A stretch of 48,406 nucleotides of DNA from Henriciella sp. (GTDB taxonomy: Bacteria > Pseudomonadota > Alphaproteobacteria > Caulobacterales > Hyphomonadaceae): positions 1-48,406 of the forward strand of contig JABSQB010000021.1 in the NCBI GenBank assembly GCA_013214545.1, given 5' to 3'. Shown piece after piece: positions 15,641 through 23,777 of the stretch; position 1 is the stretch's first letter; every line of letters begins with the position of its first letter. The notes under the pieces are model-generated. The model was not told the origin of the DNA and searched no databases. It saw only the letters and a list, made by a program, of their open reading frames with translations. The translations under genes were made by a program, and so were the position numbers.

Positions 15641-18600
15641 GTGTCCAAAGTCTATTCACGGGATCGGTCCGTTGGGAATTCAGGCCGCAGTTTGATGCGC
15701 GGTGCATCACTGCTTGCGCTGTCGGTTGCGACCTTGTCTGGCGTCGCGCTTGGACAGGAGGCGGACGCGCCAGAGGATGAGGAAGCGCGTCAGGACACAG
15801 TCGTTGTCAAAGGCATTCGTGGCGCGTTGAAATCGGCGCAAGATCTGAAGCAGGATGCAGACGTTTTTGTTGATGCGATCACCGCAACCGACATTGGTGC
15901 GCTCCCGGACCGCTCCGTATCCGAGGCTTTGCAGCGTGTGCCAGGCGTCGTGGTTGAACGCTTCGCTGGACCGAACGACCCTGACCACTTTGCGGTTGAA
16001 GGGAGCGGCGTCATCGTTCGCGGTCTGCCTTTCGTGCGGTCTGAGCTGAACGGACGTGACGTATTCGCAGCGAACTCTTCTGGTGTTCTCGGGTTTGAGG
16101 ATGTGTCGCCGGAATTGCTTGGTTCAGTTCAGGTGTTCAAGAACCAGTCAGCCGACATGATCGAGGGCGGCATTGCCGGCTCGGTTAATCTGGTCACCCG
16201 GAAGCCATTCGACAGCTCTGGCCGTCAGCTCGCGTTCTCGGTTGAGGGAACGTATTCTGACTTCATCGAAGAGACCACGCCGTCTTATTCTGGCCTTTGG
16301 TCCGACCAGTGGGAAACCAGCTCCGGTCGTTTTGGCTTGCTGGCGAGCTTTGCCCACTCGGAGCTGAAATCGCGGGCAGACACGCCTCAGGCAGCAGACT
16401 TCCGCGAGTTCACGGACATCATCCCTGGTCAAAGCGTGTACATTCCCGCTGGTGGCGGCATCCGAACGCAAGAATTTGACCGCGAGCGCGATGCCATCGC
16501 CTTTGCCGGACAATGGGAGAGCCTCGACGGAACCATGATGGCGACGGCGCAATTCCTGCAGTCGGACGCAGATCTGGTCTGGGGTGAACGCGTTCTGGAA
16601 TCTTCCATCGACGACAATCCTGCGATCCAGGCACTGGCCGGAACAGAGTTTGAGTTTGGTGCGGACGGCGTTCTCACCACCGGCGTTGTTTCTGAAGTCG
16701 CAGGTTGGCGCGGCAACAATAACACACTGCCGCTGAACGGTGTGCGCCAACTCGCACTGGCACGTGAGCGTGCAGAGAATGACAAGACGTCTGACTTTGG
16801 CATCAATTTCAAATGGACTCCAAATGATCGCTGGGCGTTGAACTTTGATGTCCAGAAGGTCGACTCCGAGACCACCGTGCGTGACGTGACCGTTCATGGC
16901 GCATTCTACGCTGATCTCGGATTTGGGTTCGGTGACGAGACAGTCGGGATCGCGTACTTTGTGCCCACCGGAGAAGCCGACAACTATTTCCAGGATCCGA
17001 ACGAGTATTACTGGCGCTCGATCATGGACCACGCGCAGGACAGCGGAGCAGAGTCGCTCGCATTCCAGGGCGACGCCGAATATGATTTTGGCGGCGATGG
17101 CTTCCTGAAATCGGTTCGCTTCGGTGCACGTTATGCGGATCGCGATTCAGATCTGCGTTACTCTGACTTTAACTGGGGGAATGTCTCCGAAATCTGGACC
17201 GGCGCTGATGATCTTCTGACTCTGGAAGAAGCGAATGCTCAGTCTCCAGGCCTGTTCCAGCCGTTCGACTTTAACAACTATCTGCGGGGCACATCGCCAA
17301 TTTCGGGCGTGCCAATCTACAGTGGTCCGCTCGCTGAAGACTATGCCGGCTTTGAGGCAACGGTTCAGCCAATTCTGGCGGCGCAAGGCTCATTCGCCTC
17401 AACGCTCGGTCAACGCGGCGGCGTGGTCGACGGCGGCCTGTATCTCCCAGGTGAAATCGTCGACATCAATCAGGAGACGACCGCGATTTACGGGCGCGCT
17501 GATTTTGAGTTCGTCGATTTTCTTGCGCCAGGCTTCGTGCTCGATGGTAATGTCGGTGTGCGCTATGTCGAAACTGACGTTACGACGATGGGGCAGACAA
17601 CGATCCAGTCGACGACAGGCACGTTTGGTGTTGCTGATCTGGACGGCACCTGCGCGGCGGTTGTTCTAGGTGGACCTTCGCCGGACTTCTGTTCGCTCTC
17701 AACGGCGGAGCTACAGAACTTTGAGACCTTCTTCGGGACCAGCGATACCACGCTCGATCAGAATTTCTCGAACTCTTATGAGCATTTCCTCCCAAGCTTG
17801 AACCTGCGCCTTGATATCGGCGAGGGACGTCAGTTCCGCTTTGGTGTTTCGCAAGCTCTGGTCAGACCACAAGCCTTCGATCTGCGATCCAGCGGAACGA
17901 TTGACGAGGCTGAGGGCACACCAGGCACATTTGGTGGGATCGAGATTGTTTCGGGTAACCCGTTCCTCGAACCGATTACCGCGACGCAGTTCGACCTGTC
18001 ATACGAATGGTACTTTGCGGACACCGGATCGCTTACGCTGTCTTACTTCTGCAAGGATCTGGAAGATTATTGGATCGGAAGTGCCGGCAACCCTGGTGAT
18101 GATGTCGTCGCAGGCGGTGTCGCGGGTGTGGAAACCTTCACGAACAATGGCACGACAATCGATGTTAGCCGCCGATCTATCGTGAATGCTGGTGAAAGCG
18201 CATCGCTCAATGGCTTCGAGATTGCGTATCAGCAATTCTACGACATGCTCCCGGCTCCTTTCGACGGGTTCGGGGTGCAGGCCAACTACACTTACATCGA
18301 TGCGCAAGGGATCGGTGATCTCGATAATACCGGACAAGGCCGCTTTGCCCGAGATGCGACGGCGTTCGAACGTGTGTCAGAGCATCAATACAATCTGGTC
18401 GGTCTGTACGAAAAAGGTCCTTACCAAGCCCGGCTTGCGTGGAACTGGCGAGATGAATTCCTGCTGACCAAGCGGGACGTGATCTTCCCGTTCGCCTCGA
18501 TCTACCAAGAGCCGACAGGACAGCTCGATGCATCGTTCTTCTACGACATCAATGAGAACTTCAAAATTGGTGTGCAGGGCGTGAACCTACTCAATGATAT

Positions 18601-18703
18601 CACGGAAACGACCCAGACTATCAATGATGCTGGGCTCCGCGCGCCGCGATCCTTCAACGAGAATGATCGAAGATACTCGTTGATCTTGAGAGGCAACTTC
18701 TAG
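15641..18703 (+). CDS. TonB-dependent receptor, long Caulobacter/Xanthomonas type
   Basis: A 1020-residue outer-membrane receptor. A signal peptide ends near ALGQ (residue 39), and a TonB-box-like stretch DTVVVKGIRGAL lies at about 52-63. The plug (about 75-200) has the class features IGALPDRSVSEALQRVPGV and the segment MIEGGIAGSVNLVTRKP, and a beta-barrel fills the rest, ending RRYSLILRGNF with the terminal Phe. The length and the long plug match the subgroup used for carbohydrate uptake in Caulobacterales and Xanthomonadales. Translation starts at GTG 15641, with AGGGAGGT six to seven bases upstream. It is divergent from the GH3 gene and followed by a terminator, which together suggest uptake of beta-glucan-derived oligosaccharides. 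Confidence 0.95.
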   Translation: MSKVYSRDRSVGNSGRSLMRGASLLALSVATLSGVALGQEADAPEDEEARQDTVVVKGIRGALKSAQDLKQDADVFVDAITATDIGALPDRSVSEALQRVPGVVVERFAGPNDPDHFAVEGSGVIVRGLPFVRSELNGRDVFAANSSGVLGFEDVSPELLGSVQVFKNQSADMIEGGIAGSVNLVTRKPFDSSGRQLAFSVEGTYSDFIEETTPSYSGLWSDQWETSSGRFGLLASFAHSELKSRADTPQAADFREFTDIIPGQSVYIPAGGGIRTQEFDRERDAIAFAGQWESLDGTMMATAQFLQSDADLVWGERVLESSIDDNPAIQALAGTEFEFGADGVLTTGVVSEVAGWRGNNNTLPLNGVRQLALARERAENDKTSDFGINFKWTPNDRWALNFDVQKVDSETTVRDVTVHGAFYADLGFGFGDETVGIAYFVPTGEADNYFQDPNEYYWRSIMDHAQDSGAESLAFQGDAEYDFGGDGFLKSVRFGARYADRDSDLRYSDFNWGNVSEIWTGADDLLTLEEANAQSPGLFQPFDFNNYLRGTSPISGVPIYSGPLAEDYAGFEATVQPILAAQGSFASTLGQRGGVVDGGLYLPGEIVDINQETTAIYGRADFEFVDFLAPGFVLDGNVGVRYVETDVTTMGQTTIQSTTGTFGVADLDGTCAAVVLGGPSPDFCSLSTAELQNFETFFGTSDTTLDQNFSNSYEHFLPSLNLRLDIGEGRQFRFGVSQALVRPQAFDLRSSGTIDEAEGTPGTFGGIEIVSGNPFLEPITATQFDLSYEWYFADTGSLTLSYFCKDLEDYWIGSAGNPGDDVVAGGVAGVETFTNNGTTIDVSRRSIVNAGESASLNGFEIAYQQFYDMLPAPFDGFGVQANYTYIDAQGIGDLDNTGQGRFARDATAFERVSEHQYNLVGLYEKGPYQARLAWNWRDEFLLTKRDVIFPFASIYQEPTGQLDASFFYDINENFKIGVQGVNLLNDITETTQTINDAGLRAPRSFNENDRRYSLILRGNF

Positions 18704-18762
18704 ACCACTTCCTCCGGTCTAACTCGATCTCCCTACGTCCCCCCAGAGGAGATCGTCCATCG

Positions 18763-18797
18763 AGGCCGGGCAGAGCTCTCTGTCCGGCCTTTGTTTT
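18763..18797 (+). terminator. intrinsic terminator after the long TonB receptor
   Basis: AGGCCGGGCAG pairs with CTGTCCGGCCT (11 pairs, one G-U) around a six-base loop and is followed by TTTGTTTT. It separates the receptor from the lactonase unit. It also shows that a frame starting at TTG 18791 begins inside the terminator, so the lactonase start is further down. Confidence 0.85.
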
Positions 18798-18803
18798 CCC
18801 CGG

Positions 18804-18819
18804 AACGCAAAATTGCGTT
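18804..18819. promoter_or_regulatory. perfect 7+7 inverted repeat before the lactonase gene
   Basis: AACGCAA-AA-TTGCGTT is a perfect 16-base dyad, 44 bases upstream of the lactonase start and just after the receptor terminator. Its size suits a dimeric repressor, for example of the LacI or GntR type. It differs from the TTGACAAC dyads, so a second regulator is possible. Confidence 0.45.
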
Positions 18820-18862
18820 GCAGCGTCTGAAGCGGAGGCTGCACTCATTTGGAGGCTTTCGC

Positions 18863-19885
18863 ATGTTATCCAGGCGATCTTTGCTGGCAACAATCGGAGC
18901 CACACCCTTGGTGGCGTGCGCTTCAAATCTGACGCTCGATAACGGCTCCGACGCCTCTGTTGTCGAGATCATGGCGCCCGGGATGAGTGATGTGATCGAC
19001 CCGAACAGTCGCTTCGATGTGCTCGGGACCGGATATCAATGGAGTGAGGGGCCGGCCTGGGACCGCGCGCGGGGAATTCTTTACTTCACCGATGTCCCTC
19101 AAAACAAAGCGTATCAATGGAGCGAGGGGCAGGGCGTTCAATTGTTCATGGACCCTTCCGGCGCTTCACGCACAGAAGGCTTTCGAGAGCCGGGCGCTAA
19201 TGGCCTTTGGTATTCATCCGATGGCTCCCTGTTGATTTGCAATCATGGTCACCGCGCGATCGAGTGCATGAATTTAGACTCGCGAGAGGTTTCGGTTCTG
19301 GCGCAGGATTTCGCTGGCAAACGGTTCAACAGTCCCAACGATATTGTGCAAGCCCGAGATGGTACGCTGTTCTTCACAGATCCGCCCTATGGGCTGGCCG
19401 GACTGGATGCTTCGCCCCTGAAGCAGCAAGATGCGAACGGAGTTTATCGTCTGGATCCAGACGGCACCGTCACTCGCCTCATCTCCGATATGACGTTCCC
19501 AAATGGAATCGCGCTGTCGCCTGACGAGCAGACCCTCTATGTCAGTCAGTCTGATCCAGATGCCCCGGTCGTACGTGCGCTCGGTCTTGATTCGAGCCAT
19601 GGAATAACGTCTGACCGGATACTGTTTGATGCAGCCCCGTTCATGTCTGACTTGATGCCTGGCTTGCCGGACGGGATGGCCGTAAGCGCGAACGGCGCGC
19701 TCTTTGTCACGGGTCCTGGCGGTGTCTTTGTTCTCGCATCCGACGGCCAGCCGCTCGGTCGTATCCTGACCGGCCGCGCGACGGCGAATTGTACCTTTGG
19801 AGAAGCGGGCCGCAGTTTGTTCATCACTGCCGGTGACCGCCTATTACGGATTCGAACAAAAGTGCAGGGCGTACAGTGGAGCTGA
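18863..19885 (+). CDS. SMP-30/gluconolactonase-type lactonase lipoprotein
   Basis: A 340-residue exported lactonase. The start is ATG 18863, with GGAGG seven bases upstream; earlier in-frame codons lie in the terminator. The signal ends with a good lipobox LVAC (Cys19) preceded by Arg4-Arg5. The six-bladed propeller shows the metal and catalytic landmarks EGPAW, NSPNDIV, FFTDPPYGL, FPNGIALSP and LPDGMAV. The family opens sugar lactones such as glucono-1,5-lactone. It overlaps by 10 bases a gluconate permease gene, which fits conversion of an exported lactone to an aldonate followed by uptake. The lactone could come from the periplasmic GMC oxidase or from oxidised oligosaccharide ends. Confidence 0.92.
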   Translation: MLSRRSLLATIGATPLVACASNLTLDNGSDASVVEIMAPGMSDVIDPNSRFDVLGTGYQWSEGPAWDRARGILYFTDVPQNKAYQWSEGQGVQLFMDPSGASRTEGFREPGANGLWYSSDGSLLICNHGHRAIECMNLDSREVSVLAQDFAGKRFNSPNDIVQARDGTLFFTDPPYGLAGLDASPLKQQDANGVYRLDPDGTVTRLISDMTFPNGIALSPDEQTLYVSQSDPDAPVVRALGLDSSHGITSDRILFDAAPFMSDLMPGLPDGMAVSANGALFVTGPGGVFVLASDGQPLGRILTGRATANCTFGEAGRSLFITAGDRLLRIRTKVQGVQWS

Positions 19886-21221
19886 TACTCGACAACCGCC
19901 CGCTGATCGCGACGCTGGCGGGTATCGTCGCCCTTTTGGTCTTGATCCTGCGCGCGAAAATGCACGCATTCGCCGCCTTGCTATTGGTCGCCATCTTGAG
20001 CGCCTTAGCAGCCGGAATGGCGCCGGAACTTGCGTTCAAGACGGTGCAATCGGGGATGGGGGGCACGCTCGGCTTCATCGCTCCTGTTATCGGGCTGGGC
20101 GCCCTATTCGGAGCCATTCTGGAAGCAAGCGGCGCGGTTCAGGCACTGGCGAAGAAAGTCGCATCTTTCAAGTCCGTTGGAAAGCAAAGATGGGCGATGG
20201 GTGGTCTAGGCTTGGTTGCGGCGACTCCAGTCTTTTTTGACGTCGCGCTCATCATTCTGATGCCGTTTATCGCCGCGCTCTCGTCGCGCACGGGCCGTGT
20301 CGCCATGGTGTTTGGATTGCCCTTGTGTGCAGGTCTCGCCGTGGGGCATGCCTTCGTGCCGCCGACGCCTGGACCGATCGCGATCGCCGAATTGATCGGC
20401 GCTGACCTTGGATGGGTGATCTTGTTCGGCGCGATCACGGGATTGATATCCATGGCTGTGGCAGGTCCCGTTCTGTCCTGGTGGCTCGAGCGCAACGGCA
20501 AGATGCCGGGAGTTGTCGAAGTACCGCCGCAGACTTTGGACGCTCCTACTCCGAGCATTTCGTTCGAACTGGCGGGCGCGCTCATCGCCTTGCCCCTGAT
20601 TTTGATCCTCGCAGGAACGCTGGGAGGCTTGGTCCTCCCGAGCGGGTTTTGGAAGGATCTCGTCCAAGTCTGCGGACATCCGTTCTCCGCATTGCTGATC
20701 GCGAGTGGTGTGACACTACTTTTGCTTGCGCCGAAGGATGATGAGTCGAAGGCGCGCATGCGTGAAGCGATCACGCGCGCATTCGAACCGACCGGAATCG
20801 TCATTCTCGTGACGGGTGCTGGGGGGCGTTCAAGCAGGTTCTCGTTGATACGGGCGCCGGGGCTCAACTCGCAGAAGGCGTTTTGTCAGTCGGATTGACG
20901 CCAATTCTTGTCGGTTTCGTACTCGCCTTGCTGGTTAGGCTGGCTCAAGGCAGCGCCACTGTGGCGATGATCACTGCGGCGGGTCTTGCTGCACCAATTG
21001 TCGCTGTTGGTGCGTTGTCGGCACCGGAACTCGGACTCGTTACAGTCGCGATTGCCGCGGGTGCGAGTGGGTTCTCACACGTCAATGATTCCGGGTTTTG
21101 GTTGGTCAGTCGTCTGTTCAAGATCAATGAAGCTGAGACACTGCGGACATGGACCGTTTCAACGGGCCTGATTGCAGTGACGGGGCTGATATCAGCGTTG
21201 CTCTTGTCTGTTCTGGTATGA
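19876..21221 (+). pseudogene. GntP-family gluconate permease with a one-base frameshift
   Basis: Two frames together make one GntP-type carrier of about 448 residues, the usual family length. The first, from GTG 19876, covers about 315 residues of family sequence with about ten hydrophobic segments and PVFFDVALIILMPF and AFVPPTPGPIA motifs. At the G-run 20821-20826 the frame shifts: ...VTGAGG continues in the other frame as AFKQVLVDTGAGAQ and runs through GSATVAMITAAG and HVNDSGFW to a TGA at 21219-21221. Adding one G (seven instead of six) restores the whole protein. The GTG start overlaps the lactonase stop by 10 bases. The break is either a real inactivating or phase-variable deletion or a homopolymer sequencing error. 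The untouched downstream half argues for a recent event or an error. Confidence 0.9.
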
Positions 21222-21263
21222 GGCTGGCATGTTGAGCCGATACCCGGTTGGGAGCGGAGCAGT

Positions 21264-22634
21264 ATGACCAAGCTGAGGACCTTAGCGGGCTATGGGGTCG
21301 GAGATTTCGGCCTCAATATCTACTGGAACACGCTCTCAATCTGGCTCGTCTTTTGGTACACGACAATTGTCGGGATCGAGCCAGGCGTCGCCGGAACGAT
21401 TTTCTTCATCGGCATGATCTGGGACGCGATTTCAGATCCGGTCGTCGCCTCTGTTGCCGAGCGCGTGCGCACGCGGCACGGAACATATCGTCCGTTCCTA
21501 TTGTATGGTAGCTTTGGACTTGCCGCTTGTTTCGTATTGCTTTTTTGGGTCCCTCCATTCGAAGGCGCGACGCTGTTGGTCACGTTGATTGCGATCAATA
21601 TCCTGTTCAGAACCTCCTACACGCTGGTCGCTATTCCTTATGCCGCGCTGTCTGCTCGCATCACCTACAATAGCGTTGAGCGAACCGAGTTTACCGGGTT
21701 TCGAATGTTCGCGGCTTTTGCCGGGTTGCTCGTCGTATCAAGCCAGTTTCCGCCATTGATCCGCTATTTCAGCGAAGGCGCTGAGCACTCTGCGCGAGGC
21801 TTTCAGTATACCGCTTTGGTGGGCGGAGCACTGGCCACGGTCGCTCTTATCGCGTGCTTTTTGGGAACGCGTGAAAAGCCGCTCCCCACGCGCACCGTTC
21901 GGGCAAAGCTGTCCCCTCGCGAGGTGCTACGCCTATTGCGCGAGAATCGCGCGCTGTTGTTCTTGCTCTTGATCATCGTCCTGCAGTCTGGCGCGAGCGC
22001 CTGCATGAACATCTCGATGATCTTCTTTATTGTCAGCAATCAACCAGCTTTTGCGTCTAAAGAAGTTGTGCTCACGGCATTTGCGGTTGCGACGATGGCA
22101 GGCATTCCGCTCTGGACGCTTTTCATTCGGCGGTTTGGAAAGAAGCAAGCGTGGATCACCTCTTCGATTCTTATAACGGTTTCAGGGCTACACATGTTGC
22201 TGGCCGGGCCATTTCTGATTCAGGGCGTGCCGCTGCAGATTGTTGGGTTCGGCTTGTGTATGGGGGCGTTTGCGGTGCTGCTTTGGTCGTTCATTCCAGA
22301 CACCGTTGAGTTTGGGCAAAACGCCTCCGGAAAACGCTCCGAAGGGGTGGTGTTCGGATCGGTTTTGGTGGTTCAAAAGATCTCTGGCGGTTTTATGGGC
22401 TTTGTCGTCGGGCAGGTCCTCGGCTTTATCGGATATGACAAAGATGCCACTGCGCAGGCGGCTGAAGTCGGGCAAGGGCTCGTAGTGTTTCTCGCAATAT
22501 GTCCGGCTTTTTTGCTGTTCCTCAGTATAATTCCCATAATTTTGTTACCTTTAGACAGACGAATCCATGCTGATATCGTTGACAGTCTGTCCGATGAAAA
22601 TCATGAAAGTAGCAGAGGGGAGGGCCTGACTTGA
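21264..22634 (+). CDS. GPH-family (MelB-like) sugar:cation symporter
   Basis: A 456-residue carrier with about 12 membrane helices. The GPH signature is clear: GYGVGDFGLNIYW at the N-terminus, IWDAISDPVV (the DAxxDP cation-site motif of MelB relatives), RTRHGTYRPFLL in the loop after helix 3, and a C-terminal SVLVVQKISGGFMGF helix. Members import glycosides, pentosides or hexuronides with H+ or Na+. It lies 42 bases after the gluconate permease and overlaps the LacI regulator by four bases (TTGA), so regulator and carrier are probably co-transcribed and respond to the carried sugar. Confidence 0.92.
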   Translation: MTKLRTLAGYGVGDFGLNIYWNTLSIWLVFWYTTIVGIEPGVAGTIFFIGMIWDAISDPVVASVAERVRTRHGTYRPFLLYGSFGLAACFVLLFWVPPFEGATLLVTLIAINILFRTSYTLVAIPYAALSARITYNSVERTEFTGFRMFAAFAGLLVVSSQFPPLIRYFSEGAEHSARGFQYTALVGGALATVALIACFLGTREKPLPTRTVRAKLSPREVLRLLRENRALLFLLLIIVLQSGASACMNISMIFFIVSNQPAFASKEVVLTAFAVATMAGIPLWTLFIRRFGKKQAWITSSILITVSGLHMLLAGPFLIQGVPLQIVGFGLCMGAFAVLLWSFIPDTVEFGQNASGKRSEGVVFGSVLVVQKISGGFMGFVVGQVLGFIGYDKDATAQAAEVGQGLVVFLAICPAFLLFLSIIPIILLPLDRRIHADIVDSLSDENHESSRGEGLT

Positions 22635-23662
22635 CGAAAATGATCGATGTCGCGCGTCATGCTGGCGTGTCTCTGAAAACGGTTTCACGGGTTCTGAATA
22701 ATGAGCCGCACGTGCAGACATCTCTGCGCGAGAAAGTGCGCGAAGCCGTGCGGGAGCTTGGCTATGTGCCCAGCGCATCGGCGCGGAGCCTGCGGTCCAA
22801 TCGAACCTATTCGATCCACTTGTTCAGCCACTCGTTGAGAAGCAACTTTGTGAATTCCATTCAGTTTGGCGCGCTCCAGACTTGTCAGGAGGCTGGCTAC
22901 CGGATGGTCGTGACGATGCTGGATCAGGCGAAGGTCTCGGATAAGAAAAAGTTGCGCAAGTGGTTTCAGAACCTTGTCGATAATGGTCGCCCTGATGGCG
23001 TCATCCTCGTGCCGCCAATGTCGAACGATTTCCAGATCAGTGAAGTCATGTCCGAGTTCAATCTGCCTGTCGCCCGGATCGGTCCAAACAAAATCGAAGA
23101 CGGCGGCGTCACTGTGACCATTGATGATCGGGCCGCCGCACGCGAAGCGACCCAGCATTTGCTTGATCTGGGACACACGAAGATTGCATTCGTACGAGGT
23201 AAGGAAGATCAAGACGCAACACATGAGCGGTACAAAGGCTTTTGCGAAGCGCTTGCCGATGCTGGTATCGAATTGGACGACGATCTCGTGAAACCCGGTC
23301 TGTTTGATTTCCAGACCGGGCTTGTCGCTGGGAACGAATTGCTGGCTTTGCCAAAAAAGAAACGCCCGACCGCAGTCTTTGCTGCGAACGATGATATGGC
23401 AGCCGGTGTGCTCGTAGCAGCGCACAAATCCGGCATTCAGGTGCCGAGCGAATTGTCTATTGTTGGCTTCGATGATTCTGAAATTGCCGAGACCATGTGG
23501 CCCGAGTTGACGACGGTTAGACAGCCCCTGCAACAATTTGGTAGCGTTGCGATGGAGATGATGATTGCCAATTCGGGTAAGAAGACCGGCGATGCGGGAG
23601 AGACAAAGACGTTGCCTTACATCATGATGGTACGTCAATCGACGGGCCCTGCACCGAGCTGA
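22631..23662 (+). CDS. LacI-family transcriptional regulator
   Basis: A 343-residue repressor-type regulator. The helix-turn-helix is at residues 4-24 (MIDVARHAGVSLKTVSRVLNN). The hinge helix SARSLRS includes Leu54, the residue that in LacI relatives wedges into the central CG step of the operator. A periplasmic-binding-protein-like sugar domain follows (about 60-335). The start is TTG 22631, preceded by GGGGAGGG six bases upstream; the ATG at 22640 is less well spaced. It is the only LacI-type gene in the window and the natural candidate for the TTGACAAC dyads at 5630, 5811, 15554 and 23693. The last begins 31 bases after its own stop codon. Confidence 0.94.
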   Translation: MTKMIDVARHAGVSLKTVSRVLNNEPHVQTSLREKVREAVRELGYVPSASARSLRSNRTYSIHLFSHSLRSNFVNSIQFGALQTCQEAGYRMVVTMLDQAKVSDKKKLRKWFQNLVDNGRPDGVILVPPMSNDFQISEVMSEFNLPVARIGPNKIEDGGVTVTIDDRAAAREATQHLLDLGHTKIAFVRGKEDQDATHERYKGFCEALADAGIELDDDLVKPGLFDFQTGLVAGNELLALPKKKRPTAVFAANDDMAAGVLVAAHKSGIQVPSELSIVGFDDSEIAETMWPELTTVRQPLQQFGSVAMEMMIANSGKKTGDAGETKTLPYIMMVRQSTGPAPS

Positions 23663-23692
23663 TTAAACTCGATTATTCAATCGGCTGACGCA

Positions 23693-23724
23693 TTGACAAC
23701 GTGAGCCAATATGAGAGTCTAAGG
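23693..23724 (+). promoter_or_regulatory. control element before the halogenase operon: LacI half-site plus promoter-like box
   Basis: TTGACAACGTGAGCCAA (23693-23709) differs from the 15554 element at only two of 17 positions. CTAAGG follows at 23719. TTGACA itself is a consensus -35 hexamer, so repressor binding would block polymerase. It lies 85 bases upstream of the first halogenase start. Confidence 0.5.
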
Positions 23725-23777
23725 ACGTAACTTTAACGGCCAGCAGGGGACGTAAGCGAGCGGCTTGCGCGATACTA

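Noticed and set aside
16148-17032. 294-codon open frame on the minus strand inside the long TonB receptor
   Set aside because: It is antisense to a clear receptor gene; the protein has no recognisable domain and the frame follows from codon bias.
20883-21221. Independent small membrane protein starting at TTG 20883
   Set aside because: Its upstream frame continues back to the G-run and matches the missing C-terminal third of GntP, so it is the other half of a frameshifted gene.
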